Shown here in pieces: positions 53,601 to 64,000 of a DNA stretch of 64,000 nucleotides (the first letter of the stretch is position 1; the number at the start of each line of letters is the position of its first letter). The stretch comes from Strigamia acuminata (Eukaryota; Arthropoda; Chilopoda; Geophilomorpha; Linotaeniidae): the NCBI GenBank assembly GCA_949358305.1, contig OX442315.1, positions 15,960,427 through 16,024,426 on the forward strand, read 5' to 3'. Position numbers and translations under genes: made by a program. The notes beneath the pieces were generated by a model, which did no database searches, was not told where the DNA came from, and was given only the letters and a program-made list of their open reading frames with translations.

Positions 53601-54041
53601 CATCAACACTAAAAACAAAAATAAATCCAACTTCACCAAAACACAATTTAAAACCCAACACAAAAACCCCAACTAAAATTCAAACTTCAAAAATAAACCA
53701 CACAATTCCCCATTAAAAAAAAGCAATCAATCTCCATCCCACCCAACAACCGAACCCAACCAAAACAAAAACCAAACAAAACCCTTTCAAATCCAACTCA
53801 ATCCTTTCCTCTAACCTGATCCATCTTCAACATCAACATCATCCACTTCTTGTCCACCCATCTCCACTCCGCAACCCGCCGACGACGACGACGACGACGA
53901 CCCTTGCTGCTCTCCATCGCACGGCGGACTCGTCCGTCCCAATATCCGTTCAATAGTAAACTCTTTCTTCGTCCTAACAACCAACGCTTTCCCACTCGTC
54001 TCCGCATCCATTTCTCCGCTCATCGTCTCGCGTGTGTACAC
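50692..54041 (-). CDS. Nedx: ANTP-class homeobox transcription factor, Nedx/lms type
   Basis: Nuclear DNA-binding protein. Exons (minus strand): 54041-53816, 52004-51844, 51006-50692; 702 nt, 233 aa. Seen: eh1-like repressor motif EFTIERILGR near residues 27-36; Ser/acidic linker; homeodomain 86-145 with KKRPRTAFTAAQIKALESEF, NKYLSVSKRLLLSKSLKL and WFQNRRTKWKRKY; after it AQQYYSSIGMY, RPMYIGDRLWLFN and a polyglutamine run. The homeodomain is split after residue 44 (Gln129), and its middle exon is 161 nt, exactly as in Mnx. The homeodomain plus the GDRLWLF tail best fit the Nedx family (amphioxus Nedx, Drosophila lms/CG13424) from memory. It is clearly not Bar, Emx, Dlx or Msx. The start could also be the second Met (MSGEM), six residues in. 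The ANTP class is secure; the family name is probable. Confidence 0.85.
51331..51470. repeat. Perfect 20-bp tandem repeat, seven units
   Basis: AAAATGCGTAGTTTTACGTA is repeated seven times without a mismatch. Looser relatives (AAAATGCACTATTTCATCGG) precede it from 51230. It lies in Nedx intron 2. The perfection suggests recent expansion. Confidence 0.95.
51620..51785. repeat. Minisatellite, about 22-bp unit
   Basis: Copies of AACATGCACTTTTAGACTA lie in Nedx intron 2, 150 bp from the 20-bp array but unrelated to it. Confidence 0.9.
52790..53580. repeat. Minisatellite, 34-35-bp unit, about 20 copies
   Basis: Copies of CTTTGCAAATTTAAACCAAA with AAATGAATTTT fill much of Nedx intron 1. The central copies are nearly identical and both ends grade into diverged units. 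Confidence 0.95.
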
Positions 54042-56259
54042 ACAGCAACTTCAACTACCGGTCTTGATGAATCGAACTGCAAAAGTGTTTAATGAGAAGC
54101 CAAAATCGGTAATGGCCAATTAAACTCCGACTCGTTGGCCGCCAATCAGCCGCCAGAAGCAACTCGAGCTCGGCCAACATTTGGAAACGACTTGCGCGCT
54201 AATTAAGATGCTATTTTGGCGCCGATGGGACCGAACTTCCGTTTGCGCAGTCGCCAAACACTCTCAGTAGCTGCCTCTGACTCATTAGCTTTCTTTTAAT
54301 ACGCCCCCTCGCAGAATTTACACATCTATTCCCGTAATTGGATCCGTAAGTGGCTCCTGCGTTTCTCTTTCACTTTTTAATTGCAACTCACGCGTTCTGT
54401 CGCGCTCTCACGCCCCCGCAAAACAGAAGCGAAGAAGAACTGCCACTTCGCCCTCCCCCCGGTCCCCCCCGGTCCCCCCCGGTCCCCCCCTGGTCCTCTA
54501 AATTCAGTCCAGGCGCGTTCTTGGCGCCACAGATCGACTGGCAAATTCCCCTCACCGTATCCTTAACTCATCCATCAAAATTTATTTGTCTCGCGATTTA
54601 TTGCCGGGGAACGATTTCAGCATTTTTGTGCGCAACACTTATCTATGGTTTGGTTGCAGCGATATATCAAATTTAAAATGTTGCACATATTTGTCGTGTG
54701 TTGTCGTTTTATCGTCGTTTTAGGAGGAGGAAGGATTTTTTTGGGGTTTTTTATTTTTTATTATTTTAGGTTGGGTAAAAATTGTTTGTTTTTTTATTTT
54801 TTGAGGTTTCGCATCGTTTACATGATGCGTTTCGTCGTTATCGTGAAAACGTGTTGATAGACGGGAGTTGAAACCGCCCTCGTCATTTTCCGTTGGCTGC
54901 GTTTAGATGCGGGGGCGTGACTCGGGTTTTGTTTGCAACTCATTAAAAATGGTTGATGGGGGAGTCCGATTGTGTATGAAACAGTCATTACTTAAGATGA
55001 AATGTTGTTTTAGTAGTTTTTTTTTAGTTTTATTTGTCGAGATTGAGAGATTTGTAACGTAAACAAGTGAACTTTTATTGATGATGATGAGTCAGAACTA
55101 CTGTTTATATTTGTTTGGTAAATTAGGCTTAATCTTGGATTCTTTTTATTTGTTATTTTGTTGCAGTTAGGGCCTTTGAGATGTGATGGAGCCTGGACGA
55201 ATAAAATGTTTATTAATGTTGATTTTATGACGTAAATAAAAACTCACCGAAGTTGTAAATCTTATCATCCCATGTGGTTCAAAAATATATTTTATAATGT
55301 ATTGCTTTTCATTTAATGCATTCCAAAATGTGTAGCATTTCGCAGAATTAAGAATATTATTTGTACATTAATATGCATTTCATAATACAATTGAAAAAAT
55401 GCATTTTCAAAATGCATTCGTATTTGACAAATTATAATATTGGAAATGCATTTGTTAATACATTTTAAAAAATGTATTATTATTTGCAAACCAAACCAAT
55501 GCATTTCAAAATACTTTGCAATATAATTATATTTGAATTTTTTAACCAATGGCTTAGGCCTTTCTCTGTTTCAACCATCAACGTCAGTGGTGTGTTGAGA
55601 TCAACTTAATTTCACGCCTCAAAGATGTGGGTATTGATTTAGATAAATTGCACAAAGAATAGATTTATTTATTTATGGCGCAGTATTATTTATTACGTTG
55701 CAGCCAGACCTAAATTAGGTGCACAAAGTGCGGTTGCATTTTATAGTGATTTCAGAGGCCCTCGAATTGCGGAATATTAAAAAATAAAAATTACAAAAAA
55801 AAATTTTGAATTTATTTTTGCATTAAAATTTTATTAGCTACTTATCACACCTGGTATAGTTTTTATTTAATTTTATTTTTAGTTCGCAGATGCAAACTGA
55901 AGCCTGACATTACCCACACTAGATGTCGCCTTTAATCAAACGTATTTTATTTTTATTTATCACAAATTTAAAAACATAATTTAATTTAAATTTTCCTAAT
56001 TAAAAAATTTAATTTTATATATTATTATAACACTAAAAATCCACAATAACCAGAAGAAATCGCTTTCAGCCCGAGACTTTGAGTGGCAGCGCCGTTGACT
56101 GCGCTCTTTACGACCGCCATTTGTGTCACGCTGTTTCTTGGTCTTTTCATTGATCAGGACGATTTACTTGGTCGAAAAGTGAGACACTTGAATTTTTTCC
56201 TTAAAAAAAACGGTCACCGCTGTTTCAACGTTCACGTTTGATCTGCTCGTTACGAAGAA
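54042..56259. other. Gap between the divergent Nedx and NACA genes
   Basis: No gene recognised. 54100-54620 is GC-richer and probably holds the Nedx promoter, including four copies of a 10-bp CCGGTCCCCC unit near 54459-54492. 55290-55560 is rich in AATGCATTT-type short repeats of both orientations. 56080-56259 is the likely NACA promoter and leader; CTCTTTAC at about 56104 could be a terminal oligopyrimidine start. Confidence 0.45.
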
Positions 56260-57377
<1,118 letters not shown>

Positions 57378-57442
57378 AAAAATTTGTAAATAAGGGGTGT
57401 GGTCAATTTCCCTTTAACATTGGAAACTTGTGTATCGTTTGA

Positions 57443-57448
57443 AATAAA
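57443..57448 (+). terminator. Poly(A) signal of NACA
   Basis: AATAAA 66 nt after the stop codon. Confidence 0.65.
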
Positions 57449-57633
57449 AATGACTCATTTTAAGCGTAAATTCCGTTTCCTTTTTCTTTTTACCACTTTT
57501 CGATTTTTTTCCACTTAAAAAGTGAAATGTTTATCCGTTTTAAGAAGGAAGGACGTCAGTTTGGTGCATAATCCTGCCCTTAGGCGATAGTTTTGGTGGA
57601 ATACAAAATAAGATCTTGATTGGGTAACGTCAA

Positions 57634-59130
57634 ATGCTCAACATGATGTCCGAATGTGTCGTTGAGTTTTGTCTGATTGTGTTGAGTTTCCGTGTTTTAG
57701 TTGAAGGTAAACGAATTGTATGATTTTATATTTAATTTTAATTTTTATTTTTTACTAAATATTAATTGTTTTCTTTATTTTTTAAAGGTTTCAATGTGAC
57801 TGACACATCGTTCCATCCATCGTGTGGTAATAGTGTTTGTAAGAAAATCTCGGACTGCGAATCCGTGTTGAAAAATATCAGAAATTCTTCACCGAATTTG
57901 TGCGGTTGGGCCGGGAGGACGCCATTAGTTTGTTGTCCCGTCCCCGTCGTTGTAATTAAATCGTCCGAACCCGGTAAAATCAAAGTTATAAATAATACTC
58001 CCTTAAAATATTATAATTTTTATTTAAATTCTTGTTTATTTATTTATTTATTAGAGTGCGCACGGACAAATGAACAAGACTTTCCCGGTCGCCGAGTGAG
58101 GCCGCTTTTGCCTTTTCCCGGTGCCCAACCGGCGGGTTTGACCGTAAAACCGTTAATTGTCGGTGGCAGAGACTCGCTTTCCGATTCCAGACCTTGGATG
58201 GTTACTTTAATTAATTTTTATAGTCGATTTATATTTATTTATCAATTTATTTGGATTTTAGGTTGCGCTTTTAGACGTTGGTGCTAGAAAGGCCATCGCG
58301 CGATTTTTCTGTGGCGGGAGTTTGATTGGATCTCGTCATCTTCTTACAGCGGCTCATTGCTTTATTGGGAGGTGAATAAATTGGGTCACGGGGCCCCCTG
58401 GAGACCCCTAAATAATATTGTAACTTTCCGTATCGATATATCTATTATTATTTCAATATATTTTGATTTCTAGGACTTTGGATGCGCGGCAAATCGAAGT
58501 TCTGTTGGGAAATAACAATTTGGAATTGGCAAGTCGCCATGATGTGGACAAGATAACTCTTCATAAAGGTTTTACAGAATCCGTCTGGTATGACGACATC
58601 GCAATAATTCGGCTGCAAAATGAGGTTTCATTTGGGATGTCAATTAGCCCGATTTGTCTTCCGCCTCCGTCGGCGCGAAATATGAAATTTCAATCTTCGA
58701 CGACCACTGTGGCCGGATGGGGCAGACTGAAGTTTGATGGCGATTTGAGTGAACAGTTGCAGGAAGTTAATCTGCCAGTGGTTCCTAATCCACAGTGCAA
58801 TAACACTTTGTTGTCCATTCGTGGAACACGACTTCGGTATCCACGAGGAATCACAGATAGTATAATATGTGCTGGAAGTGACACACCTAAGGATGCTTGT
58901 GCTGTATGGAATTATTATTTATTTTTTATGGTTTTATTTTTGGTTTAATTTCTTTATTTTATTTTCAGGGTGATTCTGGAGGCCCCATGTTTATTCCTGA
59001 TAAGATGACACAACGTTGGTTGCTCATTGGGGTTGTGTCTACTGGTTTCCAGTGTGCTGTGCCGGGTGTACCAGGCATTTACACGCGTATTACTTCGTAT
59101 ATTGACTGGATAAATCAAAATTTAAATTAA
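57634..59130 (+). CDS. CLIP-domain trypsin-like serine protease (CLIPC-like)
   Basis: Secreted zymogen of the type used in arthropod clotting, melanization and Toll cascades. Exons: 57634-57706, 57788-57973, 58055-58200, 58262-58371, 58474-58903, 58969-59130; 368 aa. Seen: hydrophobic signal peptide about 5-22 (three possible Met starts at 1, 4 and 5); CLIP domain with six cysteines (37, 42, 48, 63, 73, 74) ending VCCP; linker with Cys88; activation site KPL|IVGG at 120/121; catalytic His167 (TAAHC), Asp213 (DDIAII) and Ser318 (GDSGGP). Asp312, six before the serine, predicts trypsin-like cleavage after Lys/Arg. Cleavage after Leu at the activation site is characteristic of CLIPC proteases. 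The catalytic triad is intact, so it should be active once processed. Its substrate cannot be read from the sequence. Confidence 0.93.
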
Positions 59131-59751
59131 TGATAAGAATTTCGTGGTATTTTTATTTATGTGCTTTTTTCCAGTGTAGTTGTGAGTGGTGGTTTGTTTC
59201 TGTGGATAAATCTTAGTTCACAACTGTACTGGGATTGGAGCAATGTATTGTATATTTTATGCTTATTACATTTGTATTTTATATCATTTTTTATTGTGGT
59301 GAACAGAATCAATGACATCTAATAAATTATAAAACTCATATTTGTACATTAATTCGTTTGGTTGTGGACTTCTGGTACTCAAGCCCCGTTGTTGTAAAAT
59401 TGCATTTTGCTCGATTTGGGTGGTTCGAATAAAACGTAATTTTTAAAACAAAATTTTGTTTTAAAGTTAATTAGAAATTACAAATTAAATATTTATTATT
59501 AAACGAAATTGCTTCATTTATACAAAAATGTAAGACGACTAAACAAAATGTCTCAATAAATTTAATTAAACGACATGACAACAGAGGTCGCTTTCGTCTA
59601 TAGCTACAACGTTACGAAACGTTTTCTGTGAGCCAAAAGTAGGAATTTGAAGCCGGTAAATAGCGTAATTTAATTAATATTTTAACCGGTAAATAATTTC
59701 TTTCAATTTGCCATAATCCAAATTTTAGTTTCTGCTTTTCCGATCGTTACA
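59131..59751. other. Gap between the protease and PRPF3
   Basis: Protease 3' UTR with a poly(A) signal AATAAA at 59321, then AT-rich DNA and the PRPF3 promoter and leader. No gene seen. Confidence 0.5.
59171..59233. repeat. 63-bp hairpin repeat (family C, copy 2)
   Basis: CCAGTGTAGTTGTGA and TCACAACTGTACTGG are inverted copies; GGATTGG follows. It sits in the 3' UTR of the protease gene and matches the hairpin at 46355. Confidence 0.65.
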
Positions 59752-62700
59752 ATGTCCATCTCGAAGAAAGATCTGGACGAACTGAAGCCGTGGATTGACC
59801 GGACAGTGGAACGTTTCTTCGGCACAACTGAACCGTCATTAGTCAACGCGGCTGTAAATTGCTTAGCTAATGGCTTTGACAAACAAAAAACAACGGGTAT
59901 AAACACATAAATAAACACCAGCAACAAATCTCCAACCTTGACCTTCAAATTCGGATCAAAATTGAAAATTTCTTTGTTTTTCACGATAAATTCTCACTAA
60001 AATTCAAAATTCTTTTGTTTTTACCGACAAATTCGCACTAAAAATCAAAATTCTTTTGTTTTTACCGACAAATTCGCAATAAAATCCAAAATTTCTTCGT
60101 TTTTATCAATAAATTTGCACTAAAATTTAATTTCTTTTTGTTTTTACAGACAAATTGGCCATAAAATCTAAAAATTTCTTTGTTTTTACTGACAAACTCG
60201 CACCAAAATTCAAGTTTTTTTATTTTTACCGACAAATTCGCATTAGAAATTGAAAATTTCTTTGTATTTTCACAGACAAATTGGCGTCATTGCCGTTGCT
60301 GGACGAAACCAAAGCTGCAAAACTGTGCGACAAAATATTCGAGACATTAGACGACCTGAAAATAAGCAAGCCAAAGGCGAAAAAGAGATCGAATGTAAAA
60401 ACAAAAGAATCGGATTGATTTTTGACTGAATTTGTGATTAATTTTAACGTTAATTTGTATAGGAATTTGGAAACAACGATTTCGAGTCGAAAAAAGCGAA
60501 AGAAATGATTTTGGAGGAGAATTTGGTGCAACCTGGACAACCGAGTCCCGGACAGTTGACGACGATGCAGATAAAGGAGATGATGGCGTTGGCGCAGAGG
60601 ACGATAGAGGAGAGGAAAAAGGCGTTGAATCAAATCCAATTTGATCACGCGGTGGCGAAAGTGAATGCGGCGCTCACGTCGCCGATACCGTCAACTGTTC
60701 CGTTTCCTCCGCCAATTTTGAGGCCGCCGGTTATTTTGCCTCAGTTGCCCGTGCCTATTGAGGAGATGGAAAAACAGAAGAAAATTGCCGAATTACAGAA
60801 ACAGATTCAAGCGAGGCTTAGCGCAAGACCCAGTTTACCGAGTGGAGTTTCAAATATGTAATTTTTTTTCGAAATTTATTGTTTATATTGAATGTTGGGA
60901 CAAGGGTTTTTGGTGCATGTGGAATCTATTTTCAATTACGCTTCTATGGGCTGAAAAATTAACCATTTTCGATGAGAAAAAGCTATTTTTGATGAGAAAA
61001 TGCAATTTTTTGTACAAATATGCAATATTTTGGTGCAATTATGCAATTTTTTGGTGCAATTATGCAATTTTTTGGTGCAATTATACAATTTTTTTTTGCA
61101 AAAATTTATTTTGCATAAATGCAAATGGTCTTTTTGCATGCAAAAATTAATCTCAGATAAAAACTGAATATTCACGTGCAAAAATCAACTAAATGCACGT
61201 ATTAAGTGCAAAATAATTTTTTTGTGCGTAAATTTACTTTTTATGATAAAAAAATTAATCTAAAGTTTTTTTTATATTTAAAACAGGAAACAAATGCCAA
61301 TAATTCCAACCAAGTAAGTTTTTTTTATAAAAAAAAAAATTGATGTTTATTTTAATTTAAAAAAAAAACAATTACTTTGTTTTAGACCAACGCCATTAAT
61401 TTTAGACGACGAAGGAAGGACGGTCGATGTGACGGGAAAAGAAGTGCAGTTGACTCAAAGAATGCCAACATTAAAGGTTTTTATCTAAAACCGTTTTTAT
61501 ACACTTTAAAAATCCGAAACTAATTTCTTCTTTCTTTCTTTTCAGGCGAACATCCGAGCGAAACGTCGAGAACAATTTAAATTGAATCAAGAAAAGGTCC
61601 AAGAAGAAGTTGTTGACAATCGATACTTCGATCCAAGAGTCGCCGGAAAACTAGCTCAAAGAAACAAAAGAATATTCAAATTCCACGACAAAGGCAAATT
61701 CGAACAGTTGGCGCAACGATTGCGAACCAAAGTAAACCCACAAACCCAACGAATCGAAGCAAAAAATTAAAAAAAACAAAATTTCTTGTAGGCGCAACTC
61801 GAGAAATTGCAACAAGAGATTTCTCAAGCTGCAAAGAAAACGGGAATTTCATCAGCGACGAAACTAGCACTCATAGCGCCGAAAAAAGAACTCTTGGACG
61901 ACCAAATCCCAGAGGTGGAATGGTGGGACGCGGTGATCCTTCGATCCGACACGTAATACGAGTAAAAATAGAATTTATTTGTCGGTTTTTAATCGAAAAA
62001 TCGAATTTTTAGATACGAGTTTGTAGTCAACCACGAGGATTTGCAGTCGTATAAGAAATTCGAAGGAATTACTCACTTGCTAGAACATCCAATCCAAATG
62101 CGGCCACCTTGTGAGAATAATTTGAATTAGAATAAATTTAAAAATTGTAATTTTTTTTTATTTTTATTTTATTTAACAGCTGAGCCGACAAAACCCGTGC
62201 ATTTGCCGGTTTATTTGACGAAAAAAGAACAGAAGAAACTGCGAAGACAAAACCGGAGAGAAGCGTGGAAGGAAAAACAAGAAAAAATCCGTCTCGGGCT
62301 CGACCCGCCGCCGGAACCCAAAGTGCGAATGGCGAATTTGATGAGAGTTTTGGGCACCGAAGCGGTGCAAGATCCGACTAAAATTGAAGCCCACGTGCGA
62401 GCGCAGATGGCTAAACGTCAAAAGTAAGGAAATTTGAATTAATTTGGCCGAAATGAAGACGTTAAATTATTTGGTATTGACTTCAGGGCCCACGAGGAAG
62501 CGAATGCGGCGAGGAAATTGACGACTCAACAACGGAGGGATAAAAGAGTGAAGAAAATGAGAGAGGATCTTTCGTTGGGCGTTTGCGTGACGGTTTACAG
62601 GGTGCGGGAGTTGACAAACCCGTCGAAAAAGTTTAAAGTAGAAACGAACTGCAATCAGTTGCATATGAGCGGCTGTGTTGTTTTATATAGGGACTGTAAC

Positions 62701-63426
62701 GTCGTTGTCGTCGAAGGAGGTGAATAAATGAATACTACGTGGATATTAATTCAAATTTGGGTAATTAATTTTATTTTTTTATTTTTAGGTCCCAAACAAC
62801 AAAAGAAATTCAAGAAATTGATGTTACATCGAGTCAAGTGGGGCGAAGATAACATTTCGAAAGATCTTGGTATGAATAATCGAAATTATTTTGTTTATTT
62901 TTGGTTTAAAACGATTAAATGTTTAATTCTTTGGTTTAAAACCCTCAATTGTTTCGTTTTAAACGACTAAATGTTTAATTTTCTCGTTTAAAACGATTAA
63001 ATATTTAATTTTTTCCTTTAAAACTATTAAATATTTAATTTTCTCGTTTAAAATGATTAAATATATTAATTTTCTTGTTTAAAACTATTAATTGTTTCGT
63101 TTAAAACGATAAAATGTGTAATTGTTTCGTTTAAAACGATAAAATGTGTAATTGTTTCGTTTAAAACGATAAAATGCGTAATTGTTTCGTTTAAAACGAT
63201 TGAATGTTTAATTTTGTTAATTTTTCTAGATGATGGATCGGAAGATCGACGCAATCGTTGCCACCTGGTGTGGGAAGGCACAGTTAAACATCGCTGCTTC
63301 GGCGATATGAAATTTAAAGTTTGTCCAACAGAAAACCACGCGCGAGATCACTTCAAGAAGAACGGAGTCGAACATTATTGGGATCTGGCGTACAGCGGCT
63401 CGATTCTGGAATCGGCCGACGTCTAG
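59752..63426 (+). CDS. PRPF3: U4/U6 small nuclear ribonucleoprotein Prp3
   Basis: Spliceosomal protein that binds the U4/U6 duplex in the tri-snRNP. Exons: 59752-59896, 60276-60394, 60463-60857, 61287-61313, 61386-61476, 61546-61731, 61792-61952, 62013-62110, 62180-62423, 62487-62719, 62789-62869, 63230-63426; 658 aa (human 683). Seen: N-terminal PWI domain about 1-80 ([13 protein letters not shown]); a shortened variable part; [19 protein letters not shown] and [19 protein letters not shown]; the conserved block with [19 protein letters not shown] and [17 protein letters not shown]-terminal ferredoxin-like domain with [17 protein letters not shown] and [14 protein letters not shown]. Every splice phase closes, including a 27-nt exon 4. 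Two introns contain minisatellites. The poly(A) signal is at 63573. Confidence 0.97.
59985..60270. repeat. Minisatellite, about 50-60-bp unit
   Basis: Diverged copies of TTTTTACCGACAAATTCGCA with AAATTCAAAATTC fill the first intron of PRPF3, up to the acceptor of exon 2. Confidence 0.8.
61015..61095. repeat. Short tandem repeat, 21-bp unit
   Basis: About four copies of ATGCAATTTTTTGGTGCAATT, in PRPF3 intron 3. Confidence 0.85.
62900..63215. repeat. Minisatellite, about 30-bp unit
   Basis: Copies of TGTTTCGTTTAAAACGATAA with AATGTGTAAT lie in the last intron of PRPF3. Three adjacent central units are almost identical. Confidence 0.9.
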
Positions 63427-63572
63427 ATTCGTTCCGGTAGATTTGAATGTCGCTATTCTGTTGGACGTTTAAATTGTACGAATAGTTTTGTGTCTGGTCT
63501 TGATAGAATGAAATTGATTAAATTGAACTAATGAAAAATAACAATTATCAAATTTTCTTTGGATGAATGTGA

Positions 63573-63578
63573 AATAAA
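63573..63578 (+). terminator. Poly(A) signal of PRPF3
   Basis: AATAAA about 150 nt after the stop codon. Confidence 0.6.
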
Positions 63579-64000
63579 TCTGATTTGTTTATGATATTTT
63601 GTGGTTTTTGTTTGAAATATTAAAACAAAACACATATTTTTCTTATTATTGTATTATTTCTATTGATTGATATAAATGATTGTTTTTTTTTTAAGTAATC
63701 GTGGTATTAAGATACTGAATGAACATGTTTATAACGTTTGCATCGGTTAAGTGCGATTTGCTGTATGAAATAAATTGTCTTCTTAGCCTGGTCAGTTCAC
63801 CGGCACTTACTGCACGCGTTAAATTTAAGTGAATAAAATTAAGGAATAAATTTTTTTTCTGATAAAAACAATGTCGGGTAGAGGATTGATTAACTGCACC
63901 TGAGCAAAAGATTCAAAAGTGTTTTTTTGCTTATAAAAACGCATTTTTCGATATAAAATCGTTTATCAGATAAAAAAAATGCACAAAAACGCACATTTTA
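63579..64000. other. AT-rich flank, nothing recognised
   Basis: No gene, RNA or clear repeat seen, apart from AAAAACGCA(C/T)ATTTT copies at the very end, which may start another minisatellite. Confidence 0.4.

Overview
The window is nuclear DNA of an invertebrate animal, most likely an arthropod. Genes are broken by many short introns with GT/AG borders at ancestral-looking positions. It carries a pH-sensitive-type chloride channel gene and a CLIP-domain serine protease, both gene types best known from arthropods. Non-coding DNA is AT-rich and full of tandem minisatellites and small inverted-repeat elements. The species cannot be named from the sequence. No rRNA gene, credible tRNA gene, CRISPR array or viral gene was found.

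Nine genes were assembled exon by exon; every splice phase closes. (1) 969-14546, minus: a Cys-loop anion channel of the pHCl group, nine coding exons, 429 aa, with a probable non-coding leader exon ending at 16268. (2) 25568-33557, minus: the homeobox gene Mnx/HB9 (exex), three exons, 334 aa. (3) 38589-42581, minus: cyclin T, the P-TEFb subunit, ten exons, 866 aa. (4) 43670-46064, plus: KANSL2 of the NSL histone acetyltransferase complex, six exons. (5) 47012-50073, plus: uridine phosphorylase, seven exons, 304 aa. (6) 50692-54041, minus: a second ANTP-class homeobox gene, best matched to the Nedx/lms family, three exons. (7) 56260-57377, plus: NAC alpha subunit, five exons, 230 aa. (8) 57634-59130, plus: CLIP-domain trypsin-like protease, six exons, 368 aa. 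(9) 59752-63426, plus: splicing factor PRPF3, twelve exons, 658 aa.

Layout. The left 14.5 kb is the channel gene, whose introns hold several terminal-inverted-repeat elements. From about 14.6 to 38 kb Mnx sits in gene-poor DNA with CpG-rich, TAAT-rich blocks that look like promoters or enhancers. From 38.5 kb on, genes are dense. CycT and KANSL2 diverge from a shared 1.1-kb interval, uridine phosphorylase and Nedx converge, and NACA, the protease and PRPF3 follow head-to-tail. The genes do not form one pathway. Common themes are transcription and RNA processing (CycT, KANSL2, PRPF3) and patterning transcription factors (Mnx, Nedx).

The most notable observations are: linkage of Mnx and Nedx with unrelated genes between them; a three-level nest of elements at 37.1-37.86 kb, whose middle layer has a perfect 8-bp target duplication; a GC-rich palindromic element family with one copy split by another element inside a uridine phosphorylase intron; several other inverted-repeat families; and unrelated minisatellite arrays in most long introns and intergenic gaps.
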